Part shown: positions 24,002 to 35,948 of the stretch, piece after piece | Layout: every line of letters begins with the position of its first letter | How positions within the stretch are numbered: the stretch's first letter is position 1 | Translations under genes and position numbers: made by a program | Origin: Heliocidaris tuberculata | Taxonomy: Eukaryota; Echinodermata; Echinoidea; Camarodonta; Echinometridae | Reading direction: 5' to 3' | Assembly: GCA_025618425.1 (NCBI GenBank) | Contig: CM046844.1 | Location: forward strand, 4,465,177-4,529,176 | DNA: 64,000 bases | Notes under the pieces: model-generated | Databases searched by the model: none | The model's input: only the letters and a program-made list of their open reading frames with translations | Told to the model about the DNA's origin: nothing

Positions 24002-24501
24002 NNNNNNNNNNNNNNNNNNNNNNNNNNNNNNNNNNNNNNNNNNNNNNNNNNNNNNNNNNNNNNNNNNNNNNNNNNNNNNNNNNNNNNNNNNNNNNNNNNN
24101 NNNNNNNNNNNNNNNNNNNNNNNNNNNNNNNNNNNNNNNNNNNNNNNNNNNNNNNNNNNNNNNNNNNNNNNNNNNNNNNNNNNNNNNNNNNNNNNNNNNN
24201 NNNNNNNNNNNNNNNNNNNNNNNNNNNNNNNNNNNNNNNNNNNNNNNNNNNNNNNNNNNNNNNNNNNNNNNNNNNNNNNNNNNNNNNNNNNNNNNNNNNN
24301 NNNNNNNNNNNNNNNNNNNNNNNNNNNNNNNNNNNNNNNNNNNNNNNNNNNNNNNNNNNNNNNNNNNNNNNNNNNNNNNNNNNNNNNNNNNNNNNNNNNN
24401 NNNNNNNNNNNNNNNNNNNNNNNNNNNNNNNNNNNNNNNNNNNNNNNNNNNNNNNNNNNNNNNNNNNNNNNNNNNNNNNNNNNNNNNNNNNNNNNNNNNN
24501 N
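24002..24501. other. Assembly gap, 500 N
   Basis: Exactly 500 undetermined bases. On the left, unit A stops mid-intron of CSTF1; on the right the sequence resumes in a poly-G run unrelated to the expected continuation (57509 onward). A round 500 is probably a placeholder length. Confidence 0.99.
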
Positions 24502-25521
24502 GGGGGGGGGGGGGGGGGGGGGGGGGAGGAGAGCGAGGGATATAGAAAGTGGGAGAGTGGGATGAGGGAGACCTATAAAGAAGGAGAGAGTGAGTGAAAT
24601 AGAGGCACGTGGCCCCTCCTGTGCCCCCTGTATAATGCCACTACCCCATCCCAAGGCCTGAGAGGGAGGGGATACAAGATTTTTTTCCAACAGAAATATT
24701 ACAATTTTTTAGCCTAAAAAAGGCGGTTACCTGAAAATCATCAACAAATTATGTTCTGTTTTCAGGCCTAAACAATGTGAATAGATTACTGAAAGAATTT
24801 TTTTTTTTTTAAAATTCTAAAAAAAAGGGGGGGTGGGCGGTATACCTGAAAATCATCATCACAAAATTATTTTTCTGTTTTCAGGCCTAAACCAATGTGT
24901 GAAAAATTGTGAACGACACAAAACTTGAAATGGAGGATATTTAGCTCTTAATGTAGGCCTACATTACTGTACGTGATTTGTGAACAGGAACGACAAATTT
25001 TCTTTGTCTCAGCCAAATTCTTGAATTACGGTTTGTAAATTTAAACCCTATTCGTTTTTGTAGTTGTTGTTTTTTGTTTTGCAATGAATTATTCTCTATT
25101 TCTCCCCCAGTCACTCAATAGCATATAAGCTACAATTGTGTGATCCATTTTTATATTGCTTTTCTTTTATTTAGAGTAATGTTACCAAAATAATGACCTT
25201 ATAAAATCATTATTCAAAATGCAATCAGTCATTAATACATTAATGATCCTCTGAAAAAAAAAATTGTCACAGGATCAAAGGTAACTAATTACCAACTACT
25301 GCAAATTATAAAATTTGAATGAATCTTGTTAGAAACTTGCAAAATGCAAAAGTGTATTCAATTTTTTGATACTTTTAAAAAGTGACAATTATTAACGAAC
25401 ACCAATGAGAATCCGTCAGTTTTTATCGTGTTGTGTAATAAAAAAAAAAAAACAAAGTTTCCATGGTATACGACAACAGATGGGGTTTTTTCATGATTGT
25501 TTTTTTTTTTTTCATGATTTA
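24502..25521. other. Gene-free sequence after the gap
   Basis: Starts with about 26 G. A tandem pair (about 24728-24795 and 24840-24905) shares ACCTGAAAATCATCA and CTGTTTTCAGGCCTAAAC. No gene recognised. It does not continue unit A. Confidence 0.5.
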
Positions 25522-26113
25522 TTAAAGGGCAATAACCTTGGTAATAACATGATTTGTGTGAAAGCAGAAAAATAAGAAAAACAGGATGGTGAAAGTTTGA
25601 AAGAAATCGGACAAGGACTAAGAAAGTTATGGATGTTTGAAAAATGAGATCACTACATCTATGTGAATCTCAAATTGGCAATTTGGTGAGTCAATTGTGA
25701 CATTTTTGTGGACAACTCTCCCCATTTGTCGTACACAAAAATATCTCATTAATTTGCCGTTTTCTTCGAGGCGCTTTTACCCTCGGGGCAGTACTCAAAA
25801 TATATTGGAGATAGCATATTGTTATAGGTCCTCATGATCGAAAAGATCTACTGAGTAATGCATTTGAAAAAAAAGTGGCATTTAGTCATTTTGTGTGTTG
25901 GAGCGAATGGGGGGAGTTGTCCACAGCTACATCACAGTGACATTACCTATTCGGCCAATTTGAAATTCCCATATGCATAGTGATTACAACTTTCAAAAAT
26001 TCATAACTTTCTTATTGCTTGTCCGATTTTGTTCAAACTTTCACCAATCTGCTTCTCTGATTTTTTCTCTTTCTTTCAAAGCAACTTGCTATTAAGGTTG
26101 GATTTCCCTTTAA
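25522..26113. mobile_element. TTAA-bounded long inverted-repeat element
   Basis: TTAAAGGGCAATAACCTTGG at the left and the inverse of TTAAAGGGAAATCCAACCTT at the right. Inverted similarity continues inward: GTGAAAGTTTGA, ATCGGACAAG, AAGAAAGTTATG and GTGGACAACTC each recur inverted. About 590 bp, no transposase. TTAA ends are known for piggyBac and Kolobok groups; which one is unclear. Confidence 0.7.
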
Positions 26114-27842
26114 AAAAAATAAACAAATTGACAATATCAACAAATATACCACCCTTAAAAAAGCTTTTTTGTCAAAATTGAGCGAGCATAATTATTAACA
26201 TTAAAAGAACAATCCCCGACTATTCCATCCTTTTCTCCGAGACTGAAATTGATTTATCTATATCCGTTATCAGACCTATCTAGATACACAAAAACACATT
26301 TTCATTGAATCCAATAAATGTAACATGCACATTTATCAACTGTAAGAATGTCTTCTCCATTAAAAGGTGAACTGGGAGGTTGTCTAGTGCTCCACTGAGC
26401 ATAAACAAAGACGTACTGACTATATGAATGGTAATGTAGGCCTTAACCATATCCATTAGTTTAATTGGAATGAAAAGTAACATCCCATACATATATCAAT
26501 GAGCAGAGACACGTCTGAGATATTTTTATTCATCAGATGCCACAATGCAAAAAAAAAAAAAAAAAAAAAAAAGGCATTCAAGACTCGGATTCATTTTCTC
26601 TTTGCCTAAGTGCTATTTACAATATCAATCATCCATCCTCTTTCTCCATCTCTTTATTTCCTTTCCACTTGCCTCCGACTTCTTTGCCATATTCCCCCCC
26701 CCCCTCCCCCCCGCCCATCTCCCCTCTCTCTCACTTTTTTTCTCTCCCTCTCCCTTTATCTCTCTTTCTTTCTCTATCTGTCCCTTTAATTGCACCTCTA
26801 TTCCTTACCCCCTTTCCCTGGCCTCTGGCGTAGTCATGCTTGTTGAACTGGGGGGGGGGGGGAGAGAGGAAGAGTGTTTATCCATTCCCCGACCGAATAA
26901 CATTTTCATCTATGCCTACTGGAAAATTACAAAGTTTGACGAAGTCCCTCCTGCCTTTCTAGGCACAGCAAACGAATCGGCTTCAGTGGCACCCGTGTGT
27001 GCGGACAGGTTGATTATCCGGACAGGTCATTTTTAATCAGTAAATCAAACAACTTTTCATGCAAATTTCACAAATATATCACAGCATAGGATAAAAATTA
27101 TGTGAATTGCAAATATTCGCGGAGTTTAATGTTACTTAATTGATTCATATGTTTCGTAAAATCCGACGACAAAAATATCTTTTGACCCCCTTTAGCAGCA
27201 GTTCTTGTTACTTTTCATTACACCTTTGAATTCATACCATGAAAATTGAGCATGTTGTTTTGGAAAGGCAATGAATATGTACACTACCGTTTTCATACTC
27301 GGCGCTTTCCTATGGTCGTTCAGTTGCAAAACGACATTTTCATTATCTTCTTTTAAACTATGAATAGAAAACAACACCTCCAGATGTGTAGAAGGCTCAA
27401 CTAAGGCAACATTTCGGCACAATATTTAATTCAGTGTGATTCTTGAGATATGTAGCATTTCATGATCAAGCTGTTGTGGGCCTATTTCAACACTTTCAGA
27501 CGAAGTAACTCTGAGACCACAATACTCTGCTCCAAAATTCAGGTGATTGGGTTTAGGTTTCGCGAAAGAAACGGAGTGTTACTTATTATTTATTCGATCT
27601 TTACCTGTTTACCATGGAAATTATGTTGTTTACATGTGTGTTCTTGTGAATACGCATACTGCCCATGACGCCTCCGATTTTCGGAGGTTTCCGTTATGAG
27701 AACCTCAGATTTTTTGCAGTGGATATACAGAGGCTCCAAAATGGACTTCATGAATCTGTCTTTAATGCAGCTTCTTGTATTATAAAAAAAATGAATTGTT
27801 AGTATAATATTATTTTGTGGTAAGTGCATGGAGTATCAGGCG
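26114..27842. other. Gene-free sequence with poly-A and CT-rich tract
   Basis: Poly-A at about 26549-26572, CT-rich tract to about 26820, G-run near 26850. Short open frames at 27192-27422 (minus) and 27462-27668 (plus) have no family features I recognise and no supporting splice structure. Confidence 0.4.
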
Positions 27843-27916
27843 TGGCCCTCTTAATTGCATTAAAAGTTGCGATTTTGAAGTTGCGTTTAATATCAACTTT
27901 TTATGCAAGAGGGCCA
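27843..27916. repeat. 74-bp hairpin
   Basis: TGGCCCTCTTAATTGCATTAA pairs with the inverse of the right side (ATGCAAGAGGGCCA), with a further AAAGTTG/CAACTTT pairing and a loop of about 20 bases. Size and shape resemble either a tiny foldback MITE or a microRNA-like precursor; nothing decides between them. Confidence 0.5.
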
Positions 27917-28099
27917 TGATTATCTGATTTATATTCCTGTGATATTTCCGTCAGTCCCGTGCAAAAAAAAATAAATAAATAAAAAGACTCGTTCTGTGTC
28001 AAAAACGATTAAAAATAAGCCGTCAAACTATACTAAAATGTCTGAAACTCAGGCGCTCAGCCGGGGGGGGGGGAGTGAGGGTGGTCGCCCCCAAATGAA

Positions 28100-28680
28100 A
28101 ACACACAAAAAAAGTGAGAGCGAAAATGCGGGAGGAAGTGAGAAAAAACAGCCTAAAAAGTTGCTAGGAGCCGTTATCTTTCTCTAAAAATTTGCTTAAA
28201 CGTCAAAGTTTTCGCACTTAGCATGGGAAGGGGAAACTCCCCCTCCCTGCGACCACCCCTGTGACCACCCCTGTTACATACAGTGCAGTATTGCGTCCAA
28301 ATAATTGAAAAGCCGTCAGGGCGTCGAACTAACTTTCCACCTAAAAATAGGTGCTGCATGCGGGCCGTTATCTTTCTCTCAAATTTATCTTTCTCTCAAA
28401 TTTGCTAAATCGTCAAAGCTTTTGCGCTTCGCGCGAAGAAGGTGGAAACTACCCTCTTCCCTTCCTGCGCCCTAGTGCAGAATTGCGTCCAAATTATAAG
28501 AAGTCAGGTATCGAACTAAAATTCCGCCAAAAAAAAAGTTGAGAGCCGTTATATCTTTCTCTCAAAATTTGCTTGAAAGTCAGAGCTTTCGCGCTTCGCG
28601 CGAGAGGGGAAAAACTCCCCCTTCGGCCCTGCACCCCCCCCCCTGAGGAGCACTCTTCGCGTGCTCATTAGCAAATTCAT
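28100..28680. repeat. Three imperfect tandem units of about 185 bp
   Basis: GCCGTTATCTTTCTCT-type starts at about 28170, 28364 and 28545. Each is followed by a (TC)AAATTTGCT(TA)AA block, a TTCGCGC-like block and CTCCCCC-type C-rich sequence. The second unit has an internal doubling of ATCTTTCTCTCAAATTT. Function unknown. Confidence 0.65.
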
Positions 28681-28891
28681 GTGCTCACAACCCCCCCTCC
28701 CCTAAAATTAAATCCTACCTTACGCGGTTGCTAAAACCCCAGAGCTTCCACTGGCCCTGGACCCCACCCGTGAGCTCGGTAGCACAAGTGCTCCCTCGCA
28801 ATTCATATTCCCACTCATAAGTAGTGCCCCCCCCCCCCCAACACACACACTTTGAAAAACGTTTTGCTGACCCTGTTCTGTCCCCATATGC

Positions 28892-29611
28892 TACACTGTA
28901 AAAATTAACTGTAAAACTACAGGTTTCTGGCCCTTGAAATTACAAGTTATTGCCGTTATTTCAATTTTACAGTCTTTTACCTGTAAAACAACGGCAAGTT
29001 TGTTGGTTTACCGGAAATCAGCATATATTTACAATCGCCCGACATAAAACACTGTTTTAAAAACCATTTCCTCATATTTTAACAAGTTACCCTGTTAAAT
29101 TACGAAATATTGAGAAAAACACTTATATGAATATTCATGAATTTTTAGTAGCGTATGGTTTGGGGTTGCCCGATTTACTGTCACCAAAGGCATAAAAAAC
29201 TATAAGGGGTATATAAGAGATAGAAGAACCGACTGGATAGGATAGTTCTACGAAAGGTCTACCACAGGATGGATTAAGATAGAGTAACAGGTTAAGTTAA
29301 AGCAGAATAGGTTACGCTGTAAAAAATACCTGTAAAAACCACAGACTTTCTGGCCCTTATGGGACTACAAGTTATCGCCGTTATTTCAATTTTACAGTCT
29401 TTTTCCTGTAAAACAATAGCAAGTTTGTTGGTTTACCGGAAATCAGCATATATTTGCAACATAAAACACTTTTAAAAAATTGTTTTCTCATATTTCAACA
29501 AATTACCCTGTTAAACTACAAATCGTTTCCATGGTTCCGAGTTTAATTTACATAGATTTTCCTGTTAGAAATTAAAGTTTTTACTACATGTATTTAACAA
29601 AAAACCGGAAA

Positions 29612-29647
<36 letters not shown>

Positions 29648-29740
29648 TGTATATACTGTACGTGGAAAAACGGGCATTCCTGGCATCCTGACTGCCAGGA
29701 AATTTCCCGTGAAAAAACGGCAATTTTTTTTGACAGTGTA
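28892..29740. mobile_element. Composite inverted-repeat element with internal direct repeat
   Basis: TACACTGTAAAAATT at the left end and TTTTTGACAGTGTA at the right end. Two internal direct repeats of about 210 bp (28899-29110 and 29318-29525) share CCGTTATTTCAATTTTACAG and GTTTACCGGAAATCAGCATA. Likely a MITE with an internal duplication or one copy inserted in another. A poly-T tract lies at 29614-29643. Confidence 0.6.
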
Positions 29741-31880
29741 GGCCTATCCCCTTACATATCACATTGTATTTTTTCCATTAATTGTAGGGCTATCGTGGCT
29801 ATGCATGATGCATCGTATAATGAGTTGCTATGGGAACATCAAGCAAAATTACATGATTATATTACCCGCGCCCGACTATAATTACTTGCACATACATAAC
29901 CGTCGTTGACTGTCCGTGATGTAAAGTGAAGTGTATGGATTCGTGTGACTTCAATTTCATTATATTTCTTCCTGGATTCCTGGTCATCCGACATTTGCTC
30001 CGACACCTGATCCGACTATATGTCGTTGTAGTTTGGGTTGCAATTGGGTGCTAGATTGCGTGTAGGTGTGTGTGTAGGGTCAGGGTTATGTCCAGAGATA
30101 AAGGAGTTTTGCAAAGGCCATTGCAACCTTGATTAACAAGGTTTTTAAAAGAAATGACTATATAGGATTAGGCCTTCATATATTAAAGTGTTACGCGTGT
30201 ATTTTTTTTCCTCAATTGAGGTCCCGAATGGTAATATGAATATTAAGATCATCGGCGGGATTATTCTAAGCCTTCCTGTCGGAGAAAATACCGAATCGGC
30301 TGAGTGTCATATATTACGTCAGACAAGTTGCACGATTTAAAAGGCTTGCATTGCTGCTTTGGTCCCCCTTTTCATGTATCTGGAATACTTAATTAACCCC
30401 AAATGTCGATATTTTATTTAGGCCCAGTATACATACTAGCATTTGGAAGAAATGAGGAAGAAATTATAATTATATTGTAATTTCTTTGAAAATAGTAATA
30501 GTGGGGTCGCTTAAGCTTATAAGGTGTTCATCAGTGGCCTCTATAGAAATCGACCACGCGGAGCATTTTTTTTTGCCGGAGCCATAAATAGAGCATTATA
30601 TAAGGACATAAATCTGCTACGTGTCTACGTTCCGCGAGCGTTTTCTTATCATCTCTCTCTCTCTCTCTTCTCTCTCTCTTTTCGTTTGATCTCTTTTCTC
30701 ATTTTTTTTTAATAATGATTTTTTTTTCTTTTGCATCTTTATCTCCCTCCGGCTCCATTATTCTTTATCCAGTTTCTGCCTTTTCCACGTCAACGCTTCT
30801 AATATAAGACTTTGATCTGAAAGCTACATAATTTAGACGTAACATTAATTCAAAATACCAATTTTAACAAATAAGCGTCCGAGGGCTAGGCCATTTAATA
30901 AATTCACATATTTATTTATGTATTATATTCATGTATGTTTTTATTTATATATTTATTTATTTATCCATTTGTTTGTTTATTTATCTATTTTAATTTATCT
31001 AGTCAGTCGTTTAAAACCCTGTTTTACAATAATATATTTAACAATATAGGCCTTTTTTATATATATATATATATCAATAGTATCTGTTTAACGTGATGCG
31101 CATATCTCACCAATGTACCACTATAGACTGACTATCAAATTATATTGTATAATATGATATTTCCCACTTGATCCCAATTTTTTAAAAATGACTCTTATTG
31201 TGGCTTTCATTTTATGCTGTAGGCCTGCGGCCTTCTTTCATAGTACAAAGTGTCGGCCTTGATCTTCAGTTTACAATGTGTATACTATTGTATTCCTGTA
31301 TAAGCTATGTGATGAATATGGCGTGTTTTATGTCCGATTATTAATCTATCTCTTCGTCCCACGGCATCAGGTCGCGATCGTGTAGGAGAAGCGAGTATAG
31401 GTATACTTGCGTCCAACGATTACTCTGAGAGTGCATGTCGAGTGATAATGGAGAATAAATTATTGAACAAGTAAGCTCCATGCACGTGAATGCACGACAT
31501 TTTTTCCTTAATATTTCATCCTTTTACCCCTTCTTATCATTATTTCCCGTTTCATTTATATCATATCCATCTCTCTCTCTCTCTCTTATTATTTCTCCTT
31601 ATTGTTTAAGTGATTAAAATCATACTGCAACGGGTAACTAAAGGAGGTAAATTTAATCATTCGTTTTAAATGAAAGGAGTTGAAGGGAAATTCAGTGACA
31701 TATTCTTTTGAAGTTGAGATCGCTTAAGATGAGGGGGGGGGGGGTTCTGAATGGCCACTCGTAAGGGTGTCGAAAAAGGACTCGGGATAGGGGAGGTCAT
31801 CCAAGCATCCCCCCATTTTTTGTTTTTTATATGCCTATTTATATAACCATAGGTTAAAACCCCAAATTTGAAAGTCTTAA
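29741..31880. other. Gene-free AT-rich sequence
   Basis: No coding region recognised. Near 29988-30090, GACATTTGCTCCGACA followed by TAGGGTCAGGGTTA resembles a decayed copy of the telomere-repeat MITE at 4045-4232. Simple repeats at 30649-30680 (TC) and 31060-31074 (TA). Confidence 0.4.
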
Positions 31881-32282
31881 GGCCACCTCACACTTTACGA
31901 TCGGTCTGCCATCCGATTTGTGAAATAAATCGCTATGGCATTAAATATTGTTATTTTAACAAATGAAATCTACCCTATTCAGGTTCTGAAAAGTAATATG
32001 AATACTAAACATAGGGTTTGGGTGAGCTTTCAGCTTTCTACAGGGAATAAGGGCAAAATTAGTTTCTAATCGTAGGCAGTCGTACGATTTTTGTGACGTC
32101 ACTACGACTCGGATCCGATTTGGCCATTCCACCGACTAGAAAACTCGACAAAGGCCGTATCATCGATTTTGCTATCTGCATGACTATTCAGACCCTCAAA
32201 AATATTTTTCGTTTTTAAATGATTTGTCAAATGATATTACATTTCTTCTGAAATCGGATCGCAGACCGATCGTAAGGTGGCC
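31881..32282. mobile_element. 400-bp MITE, GGCCACCT ends
   Basis: Left GGCCACCTCACACTTTACGA then TCGGTCTGCCATCCGATTT. The right end carries AAATCGGATCGCAGACCGAT then CGTAAGGTGGCC, an inverse match with a small indel. The flanks TAA and TTT hint at a degraded 3-bp duplication. No coding capacity. Confidence 0.75.
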
Positions 32283-33022
32283 TTTTAGGTGTCGGTGTGC
32301 CAGTCGGGAACACCATGCACAGCCGTGTGTGCGAGGCTATGGTGCGAGGACATGTGGGTGTGCATTTGTGTGTGCGTGTCTGTTTGTGCGAGGGAGCGCG
32401 TTTTTGCGTGTGTGTATGTGAGAATAAGAAAAACATGAAGGACTCATAAAAGCAAAATTTATCGACATTATAATCGGAGGCTACTTGAAATAGTGTTTTA
32501 CAACCACATTTTAAAGATGAGACTGCATGAGATAGCCCTATTAATTTCGATGTTATCACCTTTATACAGACTAGGATGGTCCACCTAATGAGATTATATA
32601 TCAGACATTTTGGATATATTCTCACCCATAATGATTTTGACCACCATTTACTTTGTAGTCTTATGAATATGGAATATGGCTCCCATCTGCAATAGAGAAA
32701 CGATAAACTTTCAATCGAAAGTCCTATAAGCAATTGCCAGCCTATAGTCTAGCGATAATTTAGGGGCCTAAAACGGACCAAGTCTTCATTAGACATAGTA
32801 CCGATAAACAAACTGATCATCTTTCATCCCATTGCTGTGGTATATGACTTTTTGCTCTGACCCATCGTTCCACCAATTATCAAAACTTACTTGAGCACCT
32901 TACTAAACGAACAGATCAATCAATTAACTTATTAAACATAACAGAAATTTTTTACGTAAAAAAGCGATAAGAAAAATAGTCAGAAAATGCTTAGCATGTC
33001 GGTTGCGCATGGGTGCAATTTC
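32283..33022. other. Unassigned sequence
   Basis: A GT-rich stretch at about 32320-32425 produces open frames in both strands but no recognisable protein. Otherwise nothing identified. Confidence 0.35.
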
Positions 33023-33522
33023 AAGAGAGTCAAGTTCAAGTTCAAGTTTTATTTTCCACATTCCAATTGAAAAGTAACAACAACAAAACATTACAAACTG
33101 TTACAAGCATTATAAACTGTTTACTGTTACACAATATATGAAGAAAAAAATAACATTACAGTATCAGTACACTGCAGCATACTCCCCCGATTTTTTTTTT
33201 TTTAATAGAAAAGATGAAAATAATTATGAAAATTTGGAAAGGAATTGCTAAGGCAATTGGCATTTCGAGGCAGAACCTTATCAAATTGTCAATGATTAAA
33301 CAGGATATACTGTACAGAAAATAGTCAAATAAGGCAATAAACAAAGTATTAAAAGAAAATCAGAGAAATTACACACTAAGAGCAACAAACATTACAAAAT
33401 GAAGAAGTCAATCAATGACCATGGCAGGATGTAGGCCTACTGACATGACTGATGAGATATTTTAATTTTTTTTTTTTTTTAATAGAATTTAGCGATGGGC
33501 AAGTTTTTGAGTTCAGCATGCA
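33023..33522 (-). mobile_element. Probable LINE 3' end
   Basis: (TCAAG)n at about 33029-33046 followed by TTTTATTTTCCACATTCCAA resembles the inverted 3' terminus of a non-LTR element and is comparable in style to the LINE terminus at 1012-1080. No RT frame remains. It borders the visible start of unit B. Confidence 0.4.
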
Positions 33523-33585
33523 GGTAAATAATGTTTGCACTGATATCATTTTAAATTGAATTTGTATAAGATGTCACTCACACAC

Positions 33586-33684
33586 GGCGAGTAAAAGACC
33601 GCATAGTAAACCCCCGCTCACACGAAGCGTCCTTTGCTGATGTAAGGACTGCGTCAGTGATTTGTATACGGCCTTTTGCTCGTC
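33586..33684. repeat. Nested imperfect hairpin, unit B copy
   Basis: Equivalent of the hairpin at 63-161. One substitution (GGTC to GGCC) lies in the right outer arm; the inner stem is unchanged. Confidence 0.5.
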
Positions 33685-33685
33685 A

Positions 33686-34104
33686 TTAACCCTTTCAGGA
33701 CAAGAATTATTAAAGGGCTAAATTGATCACATTTTGTTCTTCAAATTGGCAACAATAATATTTTTCTTTTAGTGCTACATGGTTCTAATAAAATGTAATG
33801 TCTTCGAAAAAAACTATACGTGGTTACAAACTTTGTCGAAATTGGAAAGAATTGCCAATTTTGATAAAAAAAACAGTGATTTTGAACCTCTTAATATGTT
33901 GCCAATTTAAGAATTTTGGAGCTTATTCTCCTTTTAAAAATTCCTTTCATCAAACGCAATATGGTCATGCATCAAAAATGGACACAATGTATGCAGAAAA
34001 TCTTTGCTTGTTCTACTCGTGCATCTGGTATATTTTTTAGAGCTCTGAATCAAAAGATATTGAAGCAAACCACAAAATGTGGTCAATTGTCTCGAAAGGG
34101 TTAA
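33686..34104. mobile_element. TTAA-bounded MITE, unit B copy
   Basis: Same ends and target TTAA as 163-578; 3 bp longer through homopolymer differences. Confidence 0.55.
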
Positions 34105-34361
34105 AGAGTGATATCGCTTGAAAGGCGATTGCAAAATGAATAGTGCAAATAATACTTTAAATAACTGGCGTATGGGTTGATTGCCTTCGCAGGCTCGATT
34201 GGCGCATGTACTGACGCGACCCTAACGTCAGCAAATGAAGCCGGGATTCACAGTCCTGTGTCAGCGATTAACGCTCCCGGCCACCGTCCCATAATACAGA
34301 AATAACTCCGACAGCCGTAATTATCAGCTCATGTTTTGAGAGGAATAATAAATCTTACCAG

Positions 34362-34520
34362 GGCCCCTGTGCATAAACTTACCATTAATGGTAACTCTGC
34401 TATCAATGGTAACTACCATCATGGTAACATCACTCAACAGCCAATCAAAATCAAGGTTTCCATGGGAGTTACCATTGATGGCAAAGTTACCGTTAACGGT
34501 AAGTTTTATGCAACAGGGCC
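34362..34520. mobile_element. MITE with GGCCC ends, unit B copy
   Basis: Same element and CAG flanks (34359-34361, 34521-34523) as 836-1004, but with a single copy of CATCACTCAA, so 10 bp shorter. Confidence 0.75.
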
Positions 34521-34522
34521 CA

Positions 34523-35947
34523 GGTCTCCATATTCATTCAAATTAACATTTATTTTCTTCCATTGATTTTGCAACATTCAACATTTGTTCAAATAGTACA
34601 ATTTTCATGCATATAAAGTAATATCAGTACAATCAAGAACAAGTTACATAGGGAAGAAGGCGCAGTCCCAATAAGCCAGATGCTTGTAGCGGGTACGCCT
34701 GAATACACAATACAATATAATTTAACTATACAGGAAAAGAGGAAAGGGACAGACAGAGAGAAGGAGAGACGAGGATAGGGAACTTGGAGTAAAGGGAAAG
34801 GAAGAGGACTGCAACATAGTAATAATCATCATAATGGAGTTGTATGGCATGCATGGATAATACAGTGGCAAGATATACGGTGAGAGTAAAACATCGAAAT
34901 ATTCACAGGCATTCTTACAAAAAAGATGCTGGAAACAGGTTAGAATGATAGTAATCGAGCATAATACATAAATAAACAAGCAGGGCATCATGAACTATAA
35001 TCCGATATCATACACTTTTTTAGCTTCCATGAGAAGCTTAACAGAGACGCAGAATTTCTCATGGATTCAGGTAAATCGTTCCAAAGCTTAGGGCCGGTGA
35101 AACGGATATTATGTTGAAAAATAAGTTTACGGTGTTTGGGAATATAGATTTCATCGGTTGATCTGGTACCATACTTATGAATATCTGAAACACGTTGGAA
35201 AAGGTCACAGAACTGGGAAGGTAATTGTGAGTTTAGACATTTATATAACAAGGTACACTGTTGAAGTTTATTTATATCTAGAATGCTAAGCAATTTAAGA
35301 GATTTATATAAAGGATCGCTACTGGAGCGTGGATGAGAACCTGATATGAAACGTAAAATCTTGTTTTGCAGTGTACATAGCTTCTTAACATCAGTTCGAT
35401 ATGTATTTGCCCATACTACGTTACAATAAGATAGATACGGGAGAATTAAGGTGCAGTATAAAGTACGCATTATCTTTTGGGGTAGAAACATACTTAGGCG
35501 GTAAATAACACCAATGTTTTTAGCTATTTTGTTTTCAAGTTCATTTATATGATTTTTCCATGTTAATTTACTGTCTATAAAAACACCAAGAAATTTAGTA
35601 GATTCAACTCTAGGTAAGATGCGATTATTTAGCATGATTTGTACAGAGCTAAAGTCTGGAGGCTTTGGAGAGTTGCAGAATATCATGTAGTTACATTTCT
35701 TGTAGTTGATTGTTAACTTATTAGCAGCAAACCAATCGCAAACTTTCAATAAATCAGTGTTTACAGTTTTACATAGAACATCAAGATTTTTATGAGAATA
35801 TAGTAAATTTGTATCATCAGCGTAAAGGATAAAAGATAGAAGATTGGATGATCGGTGAATGTCATTTACAAACATAATAAAAAGAAGGGGCCTAACAGAG
35901 AGCCCTGTGGAACACCGCATGTAATTTCGTGATAAAGATAATATCAT
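34523..35947 (-). mobile_element. 5'-truncated LINE 3' part, unit B copy
   Basis: Same fragment, same truncation next to the GPCR stop, and same neighbouring MITE as in unit A. A 5-bp difference lies in the 3' untranslated part (CGCCTGGCCTG against CGCCTG near 1170). Confidence 0.8.
34988..35947 (-). pseudogene. LINE reverse transcriptase fragment, unit B copy
   Basis: The translation equals the unit A fragment over all 319 residues, including YADD at 42-45, and shares the same upstream frameshift. The lesion therefore predates the separation of the two copies. Confidence 0.85.
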
Positions 35948-35948
35948 G

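Noticed and set aside
27192..27422. Small minus-strand open frame of 76 codons
   Set aside because: No domain, signal peptide or membrane segment visible, and no flanking gene structure.
28100..28680. CRISPR-like array
   Set aside because: The units are about 185 bp, imperfect and contiguous with no short repeat-spacer pattern; the genome is eukaryotic.
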